Assembly: GCA_016787565.1 (NCBI GenBank)
Contig: JAEUUG010000004.1
Coordinates: forward strand, 62,001-126,000
Origin: Cyclobacteriaceae bacterium
Lineage (GTDB): Bacteria > Bacteroidota > Bacteroidia > Cytophagales > Cyclobacteriaceae
Direction of reading: 5' to 3'
DNA: 64,000 bases
In this document: in pieces, positions 24,572 through 34,202 of the stretch
Layout of the letters: each line of letters starts with the position of its first letter
Numbering within the stretch: the first letter of the stretch is position 1
Notes under the pieces: generated by a model
What the model was told of the DNA's origin: nothing
What the model saw: the letters and a program-made list of their open reading frames with translations, nothing else
Database searches by the model: none
Position numbers and translations under genes: made by a program

Positions 24572-25348
24572 ATGAAAAGTGTATTACGCAGTTTTTTTCT
24601 GATCATCAACTACAAAACACTAATCATTACTACCCTCTCCATCATTTCAACATACGTATGTTTCCACGCTGGACTTATTGCGAAGTTCCCCGATATGCTT
24701 GTAGGCGTAGCCATTGTCTTCCCGGTTGTCTTTTCTATCAGCTCTGCCTACAACAGACGCGAGAGCGCCTTACAGCGCTTTTCAGATTTTAAAGGACATG
24801 CCATTGCCATCTATTATGCTTCACGCGACTGGCCTTCGCAGGCTGAAGCCGAAATACCGGATCGTGTCCGTAAACTGGTAACCGAAATGACCATGCTGAT
24901 GCGCAGTATGTTCACTACGAACCACCGTAGCGAATGGCAGCAAAACGAACAGGCCATGTATGAATATTTTTCTATGCTTTCGCGGATCACCATGGAGTTA
25001 CGGCACCATGGAGTTCAGAGTGGCGAAATATCGCGCGTCAGTCAATATGTTAGCAAAATGATTATTGCCTTTGATAACTTGAAAGTTATTCATGTGTACC
25101 GCACACCGGTTACGCTGCGTGCGTACAGCAAGGTGTTCATTTATGTTTTTCCCGTTATTTATGGGCCATATTTTGCCAGTACCTTCCACGACTATTCAGC
25201 TCACCTGGAGTATGTGATGCCCGTATTGTACAGTTTTATTCTTGTCAGTCTCGATAATATTCAGGATCACCTCGAGCATCCTTTTGATGAAGTGGGTGAA
25301 GATGATATTCGCATTGATGAAAAGGAGATTACCGCACTGATGAAGTAG
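24572..25348 (+). CDS. Bestrophin-like membrane channel protein
   Basis: The protein is about 258 residues from the ATG at 24572. Two N-terminal TM helices (about 13-35 and 40-60, ending in SSAYNRRESALQRF) are followed by a helical cytoplasmic middle. Two later helices (about 185-205 and 215-235) lead to the bestrophin-type end VSLDNIQDHLEHPFDEVGED. Bestrophin relatives are pentameric anion or cation channels. The family's calcium clasp acidic run is matched by FDEVGEDDI. It has its own transcription start after a terminator. Confidence 0.7.
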   Translation: MKSVLRSFFLIINYKTLIITTLSIISTYVCFHAGLIAKFPDMLVGVAIVFPVVFSISSAYNRRESALQRFSDFKGHAIAIYYASRDWPSQAEAEIPDRVRKLVTEMTMLMRSMFTTNHRSEWQQNEQAMYEYFSMLSRITMELRHHGVQSGEISRVSQYVSKMIIAFDNLKVIHVYRTPVTLRAYSKVFIYVFPVIYGPYFASTFHDYSAHLEYVMPVLYSFILVSLDNIQDHLEHPFDEVGEDDIRIDEKEITALMK

Positions 25349-25377
25349 CGTAACTATCTCCTTAGAATTTCAGCAAC

Positions 25378-26397
25378 ATGGGGGAGCATAGAGAAGAACA
25401 AAAGAAAATGCTGGGGCGCATCTATTTTAGTACAGGTGTGTTCTTTCTGTTTTTCTTGGCGTTGGTATGGTCACTCGATCCCGCATTCGTTTATTTTTCG
25501 TTGGGTGGTGCTGCTTTTTTCTTGTATCTCTGGTATAGAAACCTTCCGAAGGAAAAGGATAGGGAATCATCCTATCAACAGAAATCGCGCAAGCCCCCGA
25601 CATATTTTCATTCCGATTTTTCACGTGCAGAATTTTTTTCCACTTGGCGGAAACGCGGAGCAGATCAGCCATCGCGTAAACCGCTTTCTCTAGGCCGGTT
25701 AATCGTAGTGGTGATTTGGATTGTTTTTGGTTTTTTGATGTGGCTGTTTTTATTTTCTGGCTGGGAGGATGATTTTCCGGAGGAGGCGCGCTATCAGTAT
25801 GACCGGGGACAAAATTTCTACTATACGGGTCAGTACGATTCAGCTTTGCTGAGTTATCGAAAAGCGATTGCCGTTAGTCCGGAATACGTTGATGCCCTTG
25901 CCGGATATGGAAACATGCTATCCGCCAAAGGCCAACGCGATTCGGCAATCATTATTTTTGACCAAGCTTTAGCAATTGATCCGGAGCATGAAATTGCTCA
26001 ATATTATAAAACATGGCTTTACTACAGCAGTCAGGATTACTCCCGTGCACTCGAAATCATAACACCACTGGTTGATCAAAATCCTGCTTACTACGATGCT
26101 GTGGAGTTAAAAGCAAGTGTATTGTACGGATTGCAGCGGTATGATGAAGCGCTACCTTTGTTTGAGATAGCCTATAATGCCGGTAACAGAAGTCAGTGGC
26201 TTTGTCATGTGATGGCCTACTTGTTTGATCTAAAGGAAAATACAGGAAGAGCAATTGAGTTATACAAAGAAGCATTGACGTATGATCCATATATACTTAC
26301 CATTCATCAACGATTAGGTGAATTGATGCCTGGAGCGGATGGTGATGCCTATCGTACAGAGGCCGCACGATTGCAGCTTAGTAATGATAAGAATTAA
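25378..26397 (+). CDS. TPR-repeat membrane protein
   Basis: The 339-residue protein has two adjacent TM helices near 16-34 and 38-52, a third near 108-127, and then about five tetratricopeptide repeats (150-330). Typical repeat text is QYDSALLSYRKAIAVSPEYV and ALAIDPEHEIAQYYKTWLYY. The repeats would lie on one membrane face as a protein-docking platform. It starts 29 bases after the bestrophin-like gene. No partner is identifiable. Confidence 0.75.
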   Translation: MGEHREEQKKMLGRIYFSTGVFFLFFLALVWSLDPAFVYFSLGGAAFFLYLWYRNLPKEKDRESSYQQKSRKPPTYFHSDFSRAEFFSTWRKRGADQPSRKPLSLGRLIVVVIWIVFGFLMWLFLFSGWEDDFPEEARYQYDRGQNFYYTGQYDSALLSYRKAIAVSPEYVDALAGYGNMLSAKGQRDSAIIIFDQALAIDPEHEIAQYYKTWLYYSSQDYSRALEIITPLVDQNPAYYDAVELKASVLYGLQRYDEALPLFEIAYNAGNRSQWLCHVMAYLFDLKENTGRAIELYKEALTYDPYILTIHQRLGELMPGADGDAYRTEAARLQLSNDKN

Positions 26398-26416
26398 AGG
26401 GGAAATTCAGCATACT

Positions 26417-26701
26417 TTATCGATCGAGTACATCTCTGAATTCTGAAACTTTTTCAAACACTGATTTAGCAAAAGGGCAAAGTGGAATTATTTTGAGATT
26501 GTTTTTCCGGGCATACTCCACAGCCGCCTGTACCAATTGTTTGCCGGTACCTTTTCCCCGCAGGGCATCTGAAACTTCGGTATGGTCAATGATTATTTTT
26601 ACCGATCCGGCTTTGCTGAACGTCATTTCGCCTACGCGTGTTCCATTCTCTTCGATATAGAAGCTGCCTTTGGTAGCCTTTAATTCCAGTTGTATGTCCA
26701 T
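26417..26701 (-). CDS. Small YjdJ-type GNAT N-acetyltransferase
   Basis: The protein is about 94 residues from the ATG at 26701 (the frame runs 30 bases further, into the preceding gene). It is the minimal GCN5-like domain: GEMTFSKAG, IIIDHTEVSDALRGKGTGKQ and the acetyl-CoA loop RGKGTG, then LCPFAKSVFEK. The compact family (about 90-100 residues) includes YjdJ and human NATD1. The substrate is unknown. The start lies one base after the MFS stop, so they are translationally linked. Confidence 0.85.
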   Translation of the reverse strand: MDIQLELKATKGSFYIEENGTRVGEMTFSKAGSVKIIIDHTEVSDALRGKGTGKQLVQAAVEYARKNNLKIIPLCPFAKSVFEKVSEFRDVLDR

Positions 26702-26702
26702 T

Positions 26703-27836
26703 TCAGGATTGTGGTTTATAGCGAAAGCCAAGTATGGTCATAGTGATAAACAGAATAGCTACCAGCAAGAATGAAAAACGCAAGTCCTGCCAGTCGGCCA
26801 GAAAACCAATAATGGGAGGACCGAATAAAAATCCGGTATAGCCAACGGTTGTTACCATGGCGAGGCCAACACCGGAGGGTAATCCTTTTGCATTACCCGC
26901 GATGCTATAGGCAATGGGAACAATGGAGGAGAGGCCTATCCCCACAAGGAAAAATCCGATGATTGCCGCATACGGATTCAGAAAAATCAGCGCCAGGCAC
27001 AACCCGCTTGTGGCAATAACACCACCGAGCATGATGAGTTTTTTGTCACCCAATTTTATGCGGATACGGTCGCCAAAAATCCTCCCAATGGTCATGGCGG
27101 TGGCAAATGCTGATAAGGCTATGGGTGCAAGGGTTTCACTTGCCAATGCAATATTTTCCATATAATTTACGGTCCATTCTGACATGGCACCTTCGCCCAT
27201 CATACAACAGAATGTTATGATCCCGATGCTAATCAGTGAAGCACTTGGCAAACGAAACAACGGGCCATCATGCTTTACTGCAGGATGCGGACTATCGTGA
27301 ATCAGATGTTGACTTGCCCACAGTGCAGCAATGAGAGCAGTTCCTACCACAATCAAGAAATGATGAGATAAACCGAAATTCAAATCAGCAAACAGAGCCC
27401 CGCACCAGGCACCCAAGGCCATACCAATACTAAAAAGTGCATGAAAGGATGTCATGATGGGTTTTTTGTACTGTTGTTCAACCATTACAGCCTGCGCATT
27501 CATGGCAACATCGAACATGCCCGTTATCATTCCCATAATAAAGTACAACACCATCAATGCAGGAATACCCGGCAGGTGCGGAATAATGGGTACAAGAAAA
27601 CAATACATGAAGGCAGAGAACAACGTAATTTTTCGACTGCCATTTTTAATAATTACCCATCCGGTGAATGGCATAGCAAGCACAGCACCAAAAGAAAGGG
27701 CGAGAAGTACAAGCCCAATCGTTCCATTGTCGGCACTGTATTGTTCCTGTATGCGTGGCAGGCGTGATACCCAGTTGGCGAAAATAAATCCGTTGACGAA
27801 GAAAGCAGTCTTAACAGCCAGTCGGTTTCGAAGCAC
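26703..27836 (-). CDS. MFS transporter (YbjJ-like)
   Basis: The 377-residue protein has about twelve hydrophobic segments. The first TM region has NGFIFANWVSRLPRIQ, and the loop after the second helix carries the MFS-like GWVIIKNGSRKI. GRIFGDRIRIKLGDKK marks the repeat in the second half. The closest family by eye is the YbjJ/FucP-distant group of Bacteroidota and Proteobacteria. The start is GTG at 27836; there is no in-frame ATG between it and the upstream stop at 27873. It lies 36 bases after the MG2/plug gene, possibly in the same transcript. The substrate is unknown. Confidence 0.85.
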   Translation of the reverse strand: MLRNRLAVKTAFFVNGFIFANWVSRLPRIQEQYSADNGTIGLVLLALSFGAVLAMPFTGWVIIKNGSRKITLFSAFMYCFLVPIIPHLPGIPALMVLYFIMGMITGMFDVAMNAQAVMVEQQYKKPIMTSFHALFSIGMALGAWCGALFADLNFGLSHHFLIVVGTALIAALWASQHLIHDSPHPAVKHDGPLFRLPSASLISIGIITFCCMMGEGAMSEWTVNYMENIALASETLAPIALSAFATAMTIGRIFGDRIRIKLGDKKLIMLGGVIATSGLCLALIFLNPYAAIIGFFLVGIGLSSIVPIAYSIAGNAKGLPSGVGLAMVTTVGYTGFLFGPPIIGFLADWQDLRFSFLLVAILFITMTILGFRYKPQS

Positions 27837-27872
27837 GCGGTGTTGATTTGTTTGCGTGAAGATAAAACAAAA

Positions 27873-30284
27873 TCACTTTTGCCGGGGAATAACCTTAAAC
27901 TGACTTTCTGCGCTTCCGGCTTTCCCTGTTGATGAGAGCCCTTCAACAACAATAAGGAAGTTCCCATCCAGGTCAGAGGTGTAAAATTCAACCTGAGCCT
28001 TTCCGTTTATGGTGTTGATTTCAGGTGCCCAATGTAACAGTGTTCGTTGGTCAGGCATTCGGCTTAAGCGCTGGCGCTCATTTTCATATTTTGGAGAATA
28101 GAACTCACGTTGTAATTGCAGGCCTTCATAATCCAATGTGACCGTTTTAGGGTCAAGTTGGAAACCAGCCATATCACCTTCATAACTGGTATAACTTACA
28201 ATACCGGGAAAGGATTGATCGTTCAGGTAGTACTTGCGGGTTAGGACTTCAACTTTGCTGATTTTTAACGGGTTTAGCTCCATTACGCTGTTCACATTGA
28301 ATGCCGGAACCCCATCAACCAGCAGGAGCGGGTCTTTGTCAAAAACAGTCTGGTTTACATTGTCCATCACTATAAAATGAAATCCATCTTTTCGTTTCCT
28401 TACCCATACGCCTTTAACATATTCCCGCATTACTTCTTCCATGATGGGGAAGCGGGTATAATCATCTAGTAAGTATGTCTCATCAGCTTTACCATAAAAG
28501 GCTGTGCTGTCGGATGCGGTCCTCTTCAGTCGATTCATTTTGTCTTCGTAGTATACATCCTGAACCTGCATGGCTATTGCACGATCGAGTAAATTTTTTT
28601 CGATACTGGGCAGCAGTTGAAAGGGGGGGACGTAGTATCGGCTGGGTTGATCCGTAAATGGACTGCGTATAGCTATTTTGTATGTGCTATCCAGGTGTAC
28701 ATTGGTTTGGGCGATAATTTTTTGTGCTCCAAAGAAGTTTTTCATTTCATATTGAACATATCCCAGTTCGTTACTTCTGGAAAGATAGAGCCGAATATTT
28801 TTACCAGGCACGGATACAAATGTTCCGACATGCGCTGCGGGTTTTCCGGATAAATCTTGAACTACTCCTTTAACGATGTGCCCCCTGTATTCTGGAACAA
28901 ATTGAAATTCTGTTGGTTTCTCACTAAGTATATTCTCCCATTTGAACCGTCTCCAGCCATGGGTCATCATCAGGTTATCGGTGGCCTCACTTACCAGTTT
29001 ATCGTCTGTTGAAAAATAGTATTCAGGGGCTTCAATATGACCACTTAAATCGGCAGCGAGGTATAGATAACTCAGCATATCAATTCGCTCTAACAGCGGT
29101 AGAGAGTCAATCCGAAACACACTTAAGGAGAGGTTAGTCTCGACAGGTTTGTTTGTATGCTGGGTGCTAATATCCAGGATCACTTTTCTTCTGGTCCCAT
29201 ATTCCTGCTGGCTGGCTGAAAGATTTATTTCAAGTTGTGTTTTGGGTTGTACAAAATAAAGTCGCTCACATACCGGTTGAAACTGCTGATTGAAAACGGT
29301 GAAATGATTGATTCCATCGCCCAGCAAACCCTTTGGTATGCTGAATGAGGCCTGTCCGTTTGCAAGAACGTGTGTTTGAGAATAGGAAATTGCCTGCCGG
29401 TTGTGTGCAAAAAGATGGATGTTTTCAGGAGAAGTGTTAGCGGTTATGGTTATAGTGAGTTGGTCAGACTGATCTGCCAATGACATGACATACCCTTGGG
29501 GATAAATAGTTGGTAAGTCAAAGGACCGTATGATGCCGTTTTCATCTTTTACCAAGGCCTTAACGGGGCGCTCCAGCGAAGGGGTGAAGGTAAAATTTCC
29601 TATTCCGAACTTCAGTGGTGTGAAGGTGGTTAGTGTGTCGTTATGTTCATTAACGATCGCCCCTCGAGTTGAAAACGGAATACCTTGCTGCGTGGAAATT
29701 TTAAACGCCACTTTAGATGGAATGCCATCAACAAGATTACCGCCTTCCGGGAAAAATTGCACATCTATTTTCGAAACGGGAGAGGTTGGTTTGACATCCA
29801 AACCCTTAAAGGTATTGACAATGGTGATAGGCTGGTGGAAGAAAAATTCGGGTTGGTAATTTCTCATCCATTGCGTGTAAGCCCTGACTGTATAGTTACC
29901 CGAAAGCAGTGTTGCGGGCAAGAAAAGCGATCCGCTTCCGAGGCCGTTTTTAACTTCTACTTTTGCCTGCAATAAAGGCACCTCATCACGTATGATTTCG
30001 AGGTATGCTACTTTGCTTAAATCAAGTGGCTTGTTCGAAGTTCCTTCTACAAGGTAGAGTTTGAACCATAAAATCTCACCGGTTAAAAAGAAGGTTTGGT
30101 TGAGGTGAACGTAAATCTTTTCCTGAAGATTGGACTCCCGGTATTTAGAAAAATTTTCGTGCAGATTGGCTGGTGAAGTGGTTTGTGCGTTTACATTAAA
30201 GTGAATCAACAAGCCAAGCAATAAAGCCAAAGTGCTTATATAAAATTGAGTAGGTAGTATTCGAAAAGATAATTTCATTTGCAT
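27873..30284 (-). CDS. MG2/TonB-plug protein without beta-barrel (copy 1)
   Basis: The protein is about 803 residues from the ATG at 30284 (a second ATG lies at 30278), with a signal peptide ending FNVNAQ. An alpha-2-macroglobulin MG2-like domain opens with EKIYVHLNQTFFLTGEILWF. More beta domains follow, then a conserved MMTHGWRRFKWENIL. A TonB plug-like domain lies near 640-740 (VDGVPAFNVNSVMELNPLKI, then SKVEVL). The end is another beta domain (TLLHWAPEINTINGKAQVEF, then YTSDLDGNF). No 22-strand barrel follows the plug, so it cannot be a normal receptor. It starts ten bases after the DUF4249 gene in the TonB-receptor unit. A related copy lies at 61849. Confidence 0.85.
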   Translation of the reverse strand: MQMKLSFRILPTQFYISTLALLLGLLIHFNVNAQTTSPANLHENFSKYRESNLQEKIYVHLNQTFFLTGEILWFKLYLVEGTSNKPLDLSKVAYLEIIRDEVPLLQAKVEVKNGLGSGSLFLPATLLSGNYTVRAYTQWMRNYQPEFFFHQPITIVNTFKGLDVKPTSPVSKIDVQFFPEGGNLVDGIPSKVAFKISTQQGIPFSTRGAIVNEHNDTLTTFTPLKFGIGNFTFTPSLERPVKALVKDENGIIRSFDLPTIYPQGYVMSLADQSDQLTITITANTSPENIHLFAHNRQAISYSQTHVLANGQASFSIPKGLLGDGINHFTVFNQQFQPVCERLYFVQPKTQLEINLSASQQEYGTRRKVILDISTQHTNKPVETNLSLSVFRIDSLPLLERIDMLSYLYLAADLSGHIEAPEYYFSTDDKLVSEATDNLMMTHGWRRFKWENILSEKPTEFQFVPEYRGHIVKGVVQDLSGKPAAHVGTFVSVPGKNIRLYLSRSNELGYVQYEMKNFFGAQKIIAQTNVHLDSTYKIAIRSPFTDQPSRYYVPPFQLLPSIEKNLLDRAIAMQVQDVYYEDKMNRLKRTASDSTAFYGKADETYLLDDYTRFPIMEEVMREYVKGVWVRKRKDGFHFIVMDNVNQTVFDKDPLLLVDGVPAFNVNSVMELNPLKISKVEVLTRKYYLNDQSFPGIVSYTSYEGDMAGFQLDPKTVTLDYEGLQLQREFYSPKYENERQRLSRMPDQRTLLHWAPEINTINGKAQVEFYTSDLDGNFLIVVEGLSSTGKAGSAESQFKVIPRQK

Positions 30285-30294
30285 TTTTTTGAGG

Positions 30295-31434
30295 CTACCA
30301 AAAATCAGGTTGCACATTCGTTCCTCCTTTACTGCGGCAGTCAACACAATCGACTGTTGAGTAACCATAACCAATAAGGATGATTCCGCCAATTGTAACC
30401 GGTGTGGTCAACAGCTTGCCCGTACTTCCAAAAGTTGGTAAGTCTTCCAGTAAAATAGTATCTTCTTTACATCCCGGGAAATCACGAATGAAGGGGAACC
30501 CGGGTGGTAGGTCAGCATACCGGATGAATAGCCTTTTTTCACTTGTGAAGCCTGCGCTGAAGTAGCCTAAAACTGGTTCAAGAGGTCGGTTAACATAATG
30601 AATGTTACCTAGGACTTGCGAGGGTTGCGGATCAAAAAGGGATCCCAGATTTTCTGTATTCTTTTGCAATTCTAGCCAGAAGTTATAGGCTTCTTTCGTG
30701 AGCACCCGCTGCTGAACAAGAATGCTGTAGCGGATCTGGTATTTATCCGTGTTTGTGGGTAGAACAGTAATCGGTTGTTTGTATATGACATCTTGGGAAA
30801 GCTTATCGGATGATCCAATGATAATCGAAGTAGAGGATTGTTCTTGCCAGCAATCATAAATATCCTCTGAACGAAGAGAAACAGTGCCATTTTGAAATTC
30901 CATGTTTGAATAATATGCTGACGTGTATTGCCACGTCTCGACAAAAGACCATAGGTAGTACCTGGATGCGTTATCCGGATCATGTGTTGTCGCCTCAACT
31001 TGTATACCTTGGTTGGTTGCAGACCATGTGAGGCTATCGATGGGTGGCGAATTTTTCAGCGCTGTATAGTCAGATGCATATTCTTCTCCATCTTGCGTTC
31101 GGACTAGTATTCTGTACACTTTCAATGGACTGACTACAAGATTTGAAATGCTATAATTTCCATTGAATTGATTAATAAGGGTAAGTGTACTTCCGTCCTT
31201 TTCTTCGAGTTGAACTATGGCACTGGTTTCAATCGGAGGTGGCTCTGTACTTCCCAGGCGCTGGGTTCTCGTAAGCCTCACGGTACAAGACCCTTTGGTT
31301 CCATCCAGAAATCCATCGACCACCAGTATGTCCGGATTGTTTTCGAGTTCGGGTGGTGAATAGGGCTCAATGCATCCTGACAATAGCAGAAATAACCAGG
31401 CGTTTTTGATGCGTTTTAAGTTAAAGATATTCAT
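30295..31434 (-). CDS. DUF4249 lipoprotein
   Basis: The protein is about 379 residues from the ATG at 31434, with a lipobox LLLSGC near residue 20. Family segments are PDILVVDGFLDGTKGSCTVR, ETSAIVQLEEKDGSTLTL, GNYSISNLVVSPLKVYRILV and late Cys-rich text (DCVDCRSKGGTNVQP). DUF4249 proteins are outer-membrane lipoproteins nearly always found next to an STN/carboxypeptidase-like TonB receptor, as here (five bases after it). The two probably form a surface complex. The ligand is unknown. Confidence 0.87.
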   Translation of the reverse strand: MNIFNLKRIKNAWLFLLLSGCIEPYSPPELENNPDILVVDGFLDGTKGSCTVRLTRTQRLGSTEPPPIETSAIVQLEEKDGSTLTLINQFNGNYSISNLVVSPLKVYRILVRTQDGEEYASDYTALKNSPPIDSLTWSATNQGIQVEATTHDPDNASRYYLWSFVETWQYTSAYYSNMEFQNGTVSLRSEDIYDCWQEQSSTSIIIGSSDKLSQDVIYKQPITVLPTNTDKYQIRYSILVQQRVLTKEAYNFWLELQKNTENLGSLFDPQPSQVLGNIHYVNRPLEPVLGYFSAGFTSEKRLFIRYADLPPGFPFIRDFPGCKEDTILLEDLPTFGSTGKLLTTPVTIGGIILIGYGYSTVDCVDCRSKGGTNVQPDFW

Positions 31435-31439
31435 GATTG

Positions 31440-34202
31440 TCAAAATCTGAAATTGTAGGTCAGGGTGGGAATGGGTTGTGCAAACACAGAGAGCTTGTAT
31501 CCTTGAATGGTCCCATCTTTCGATTCAAAGAAAATTGAGTACGCATTGTCACGACCGGTCAGGTTGTACACAGCGAGTGTCCACGAACTATGCGCAAGCT
31601 TTTTGATCTTGTGATTGCCCTCAAAATTCAGAGAAGCATCTACACGAAAATAATCCGGAATTCGGAATTGGTTCCGATCAGAGTAGTATAGCCGTTTGGA
31701 TCCGTTCAATTCATATTGGCCTAGTGGGATTGTTAACGGCCGGCCTGTACTGTATGTCACGTTGAGTGAAAAATTCACCCTACGACTGAATTTGTAGTTT
31801 CCAATAAAATTTGCTGCATGTGGTTTGTCGTAGTTGCTCGGAAAAAATTTGCCTCCATTGATCGTTTCTGACGGATATGGATTTCTTGTTTGCAACAACG
31901 AACGGGAATAGGTATAGGTAATCCATCCATTTAGTTTACCGGTTGCTTTTTTCAGCATCAATTCAATACCATACGCTTTCCCAAAGGCTTCGATTACATC
32001 TGTTTCAATTTGGTGGTTGAGCAGGAGCACAGCCCCACCTTTAAAGTCAAGTGCTTGTTGTGTTATTTTATAGTAGACTTCTGCTGAAGTTTCATACTGT
32101 TTGCGTCCAATATTTTTATAGTACCCTATGGAAATTTGATCACCTATTTGTGGGCGTATATACGGATCGCTGAGTTTCCAGATATCTGTCGGGGCTATAG
32201 CAGTTGTGTTCGAGAGCATTTGAATATATTGACGCATCCGGTTGTAGCTGAGTTTAACGGATGAATTTCTAGGCAAAATATACCGAAGCGATAATCGCGG
32301 TTCTAAACCGTGATAGGTTGTGATGGTTTCGCCTTTATCGTAGAATGTAGAATCAATTGTGTTCCGTTCCTCTAACGGAAGGTTGGAGGCGTACTGATAA
32401 ACCTTTTTGGGCCCCAAGTATTGATACAGCGAGTAGCGTGTGCCTATATAGATGGAAAGTTTTGAATTTACTTCATAATTATCACCAATATAGATTGCAC
32501 TCTCCAGTCCTTGTTCTGGCTCTAACACATCCGGTGTTATGATAGACGTAGACCCGTTAGGTTGTTGATTGCCTGGCCATAATTTATAGTGTGTTGTACT
32601 AACACCGGTCGTAATGGTATTTTTTTGATTTTGGAAAAAACTAAAGTCTGCCTTAGCATTTAATTGCTGAACGGCAAAATCAAGCGTAAAAGCATTTACA
32701 GGATTATTGTCACTTGAGATATCATACTTATACTCACTGGCACCGGCTGTAAATACACTGTATAGCTTGTTATTAAAACTGTGCCGCCACTTCAGGGATG
32801 CATTGCGGTCGCTGTAACTGTATAAGGTGTCGCTGTTGAGGCTGAATTTATCTTTGCTCAGATAAACCGATGCGTAAAGATTGTTTTTGTCGTTGATCTG
32901 ATGCGTGAGTATAGCATTTACATCGTAGAATGAAGCTGTACTGTTTTTTAACTCGGGAGAATCAATTTGGCGCAATAGCCAATCCGAATAGGTTGAACGA
33001 CCGCTTAATATAAGTGAGGTTTTATCTTTGATGATGGGCCCTTCAAGCGTTAGCCTGCCGGTGATCGGACTTATGCCACCCGAGCCTGAAAACTTTTTAA
33101 GATTTCCTTCACGTGTTTTAACATCCAAAACTGATGAGAGTCGACCGCCATAGTCGGCTGTGATTCCGCTTTTATACAGTTCGACAGATTTTAAAATATC
33201 AGGGTTAAACGTGGAGAAGAAGCCGAAAAGATGCGAGGGGTTATAAACCGTAGCATCGTTAAAAAGAATAAGATTTTGATTCGTAGCACCACCCCGCACA
33301 TTAATACCGTTGGCTCCCTCACCAACACTTTGCACACCAGGTAATGCCAGCATAACTTTCAACACATCTACTTCCCCTAAAGCCGAGGGCATTTGTTTCA
33401 TGGTTTTGATGTCCAATTTCTCCAGGCCCATTTGCATGCCAGTCACCCGAACATCACGGTCAGATTCAACAATAACTTCTTTTAATGGTGTCACATCCTC
33501 CTCAACCTCTATATCCAATTTACCGTCACTGTACAACATGATTTGGCGTTGGGCAGGTTTTATTCCTATACTTTTAATGTTTAGTGTATGACGTCCTTTT
33601 GGCAATGTAATGGAGTAATAACCAAAGGCATCTGTCCCTACACCAATTACTGGATTTTCAACAAATATCGAAGCTCCAATAACCGGTTCACCAGTTAGCG
33701 CATTCCGAACGTAGCCTGCAATGCTGGCACTTCCCTGAAGGTTGCTTGTCTTGATGCCAATAGAGTATAATTTACTTTCCACTTGATTTTTTTTCTTTTC
33801 TTTTTTCTCATAGTCAGAAAGGTCAAAGTCCATCTGTTGCTTTACCCCGTCAGGCTTTTTGCTGAAAAAATCTTCCGGCAGTGCCCCTAAAATTTCTCTT
33901 CCTTTCGTGATGAATATGTTGTTCTCCTTGTCGATTACAAAACGGAAATCTGTTCCGGCAAAAACCCGGTTCAGAACATCGGTCATTAATTCATTCTCTA
34001 TTTTCAGTGTGACTACCAATGAATCGACTTGGGCCGGGTTGTAGTAAAAATTGTAACTGGTTTTGTTTTCGATCCTTTTTGCGAATTCTTCAAAAAGAAT
34101 ACTATCAAAGGAATCGGTTATCAACTCTTTACGTTGACTAAAGGAATTGAACGAGATAAATGTAAATGCAAGGATAGCAGTTAGGCGTAACAGCAGCGTC
34201 AT
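31440..34202 (-). CDS. STN-domain TonB-dependent outer-membrane receptor
   Basis: This 920-residue protein has the signal peptide MTLLLRLTAILAFTFISFNS. An STN domain covers about 30-110 (NKTSYNFYYNPAQVDSLVVT, ending NNIFITKG). A carboxypeptidase-regulatory-like domain covers about 160-240 (AGYVRNALTGEPVIGASIFV), and a plug about 250-370 (EVDVLKVMLALPGVQSVGEG, then NGINVRGGATNQNLIL). A full beta-barrel runs to the C-terminal Phe (TYNFRF). It imports a substrate powered by TonB-ExbBD. The STN domain often signals to a FecR-type anti-sigma, but none is encoded nearby. Its ATG overlaps the upstream gene's stop by four bases. Confidence 0.92.
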   Translation of the reverse strand: MTLLLRLTAILAFTFISFNSFSQRKELITDSFDSILFEEFAKRIENKTSYNFYYNPAQVDSLVVTLKIENELMTDVLNRVFAGTDFRFVIDKENNIFITKGREILGALPEDFFSKKPDGVKQQMDFDLSDYEKKEKKKNQVESKLYSIGIKTSNLQGSASIAGYVRNALTGEPVIGASIFVENPVIGVGTDAFGYYSITLPKGRHTLNIKSIGIKPAQRQIMLYSDGKLDIEVEEDVTPLKEVIVESDRDVRVTGMQMGLEKLDIKTMKQMPSALGEVDVLKVMLALPGVQSVGEGANGINVRGGATNQNLILFNDATVYNPSHLFGFFSTFNPDILKSVELYKSGITADYGGRLSSVLDVKTREGNLKKFSGSGGISPITGRLTLEGPIIKDKTSLILSGRSTYSDWLLRQIDSPELKNSTASFYDVNAILTHQINDKNNLYASVYLSKDKFSLNSDTLYSYSDRNASLKWRHSFNNKLYSVFTAGASEYKYDISSDNNPVNAFTLDFAVQQLNAKADFSFFQNQKNTITTGVSTTHYKLWPGNQQPNGSTSIITPDVLEPEQGLESAIYIGDNYEVNSKLSIYIGTRYSLYQYLGPKKVYQYASNLPLEERNTIDSTFYDKGETITTYHGLEPRLSLRYILPRNSSVKLSYNRMRQYIQMLSNTTAIAPTDIWKLSDPYIRPQIGDQISIGYYKNIGRKQYETSAEVYYKITQQALDFKGGAVLLLNHQIETDVIEAFGKAYGIELMLKKATGKLNGWITYTYSRSLLQTRNPYPSETINGGKFFPSNYDKPHAANFIGNYKFSRRVNFSLNVTYSTGRPLTIPLGQYELNGSKRLYYSDRNQFRIPDYFRVDASLNFEGNHKIKKLAHSSWTLAVYNLTGRDNAYSIFFESKDGTIQGYKLSVFAQPIPTLTYNFRF

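Noticed and set aside
27441..27846. Plus-strand open frames of 108-130 residues
   Set aside because: They lie entirely within the MFS transporter coding strand complement and look random.
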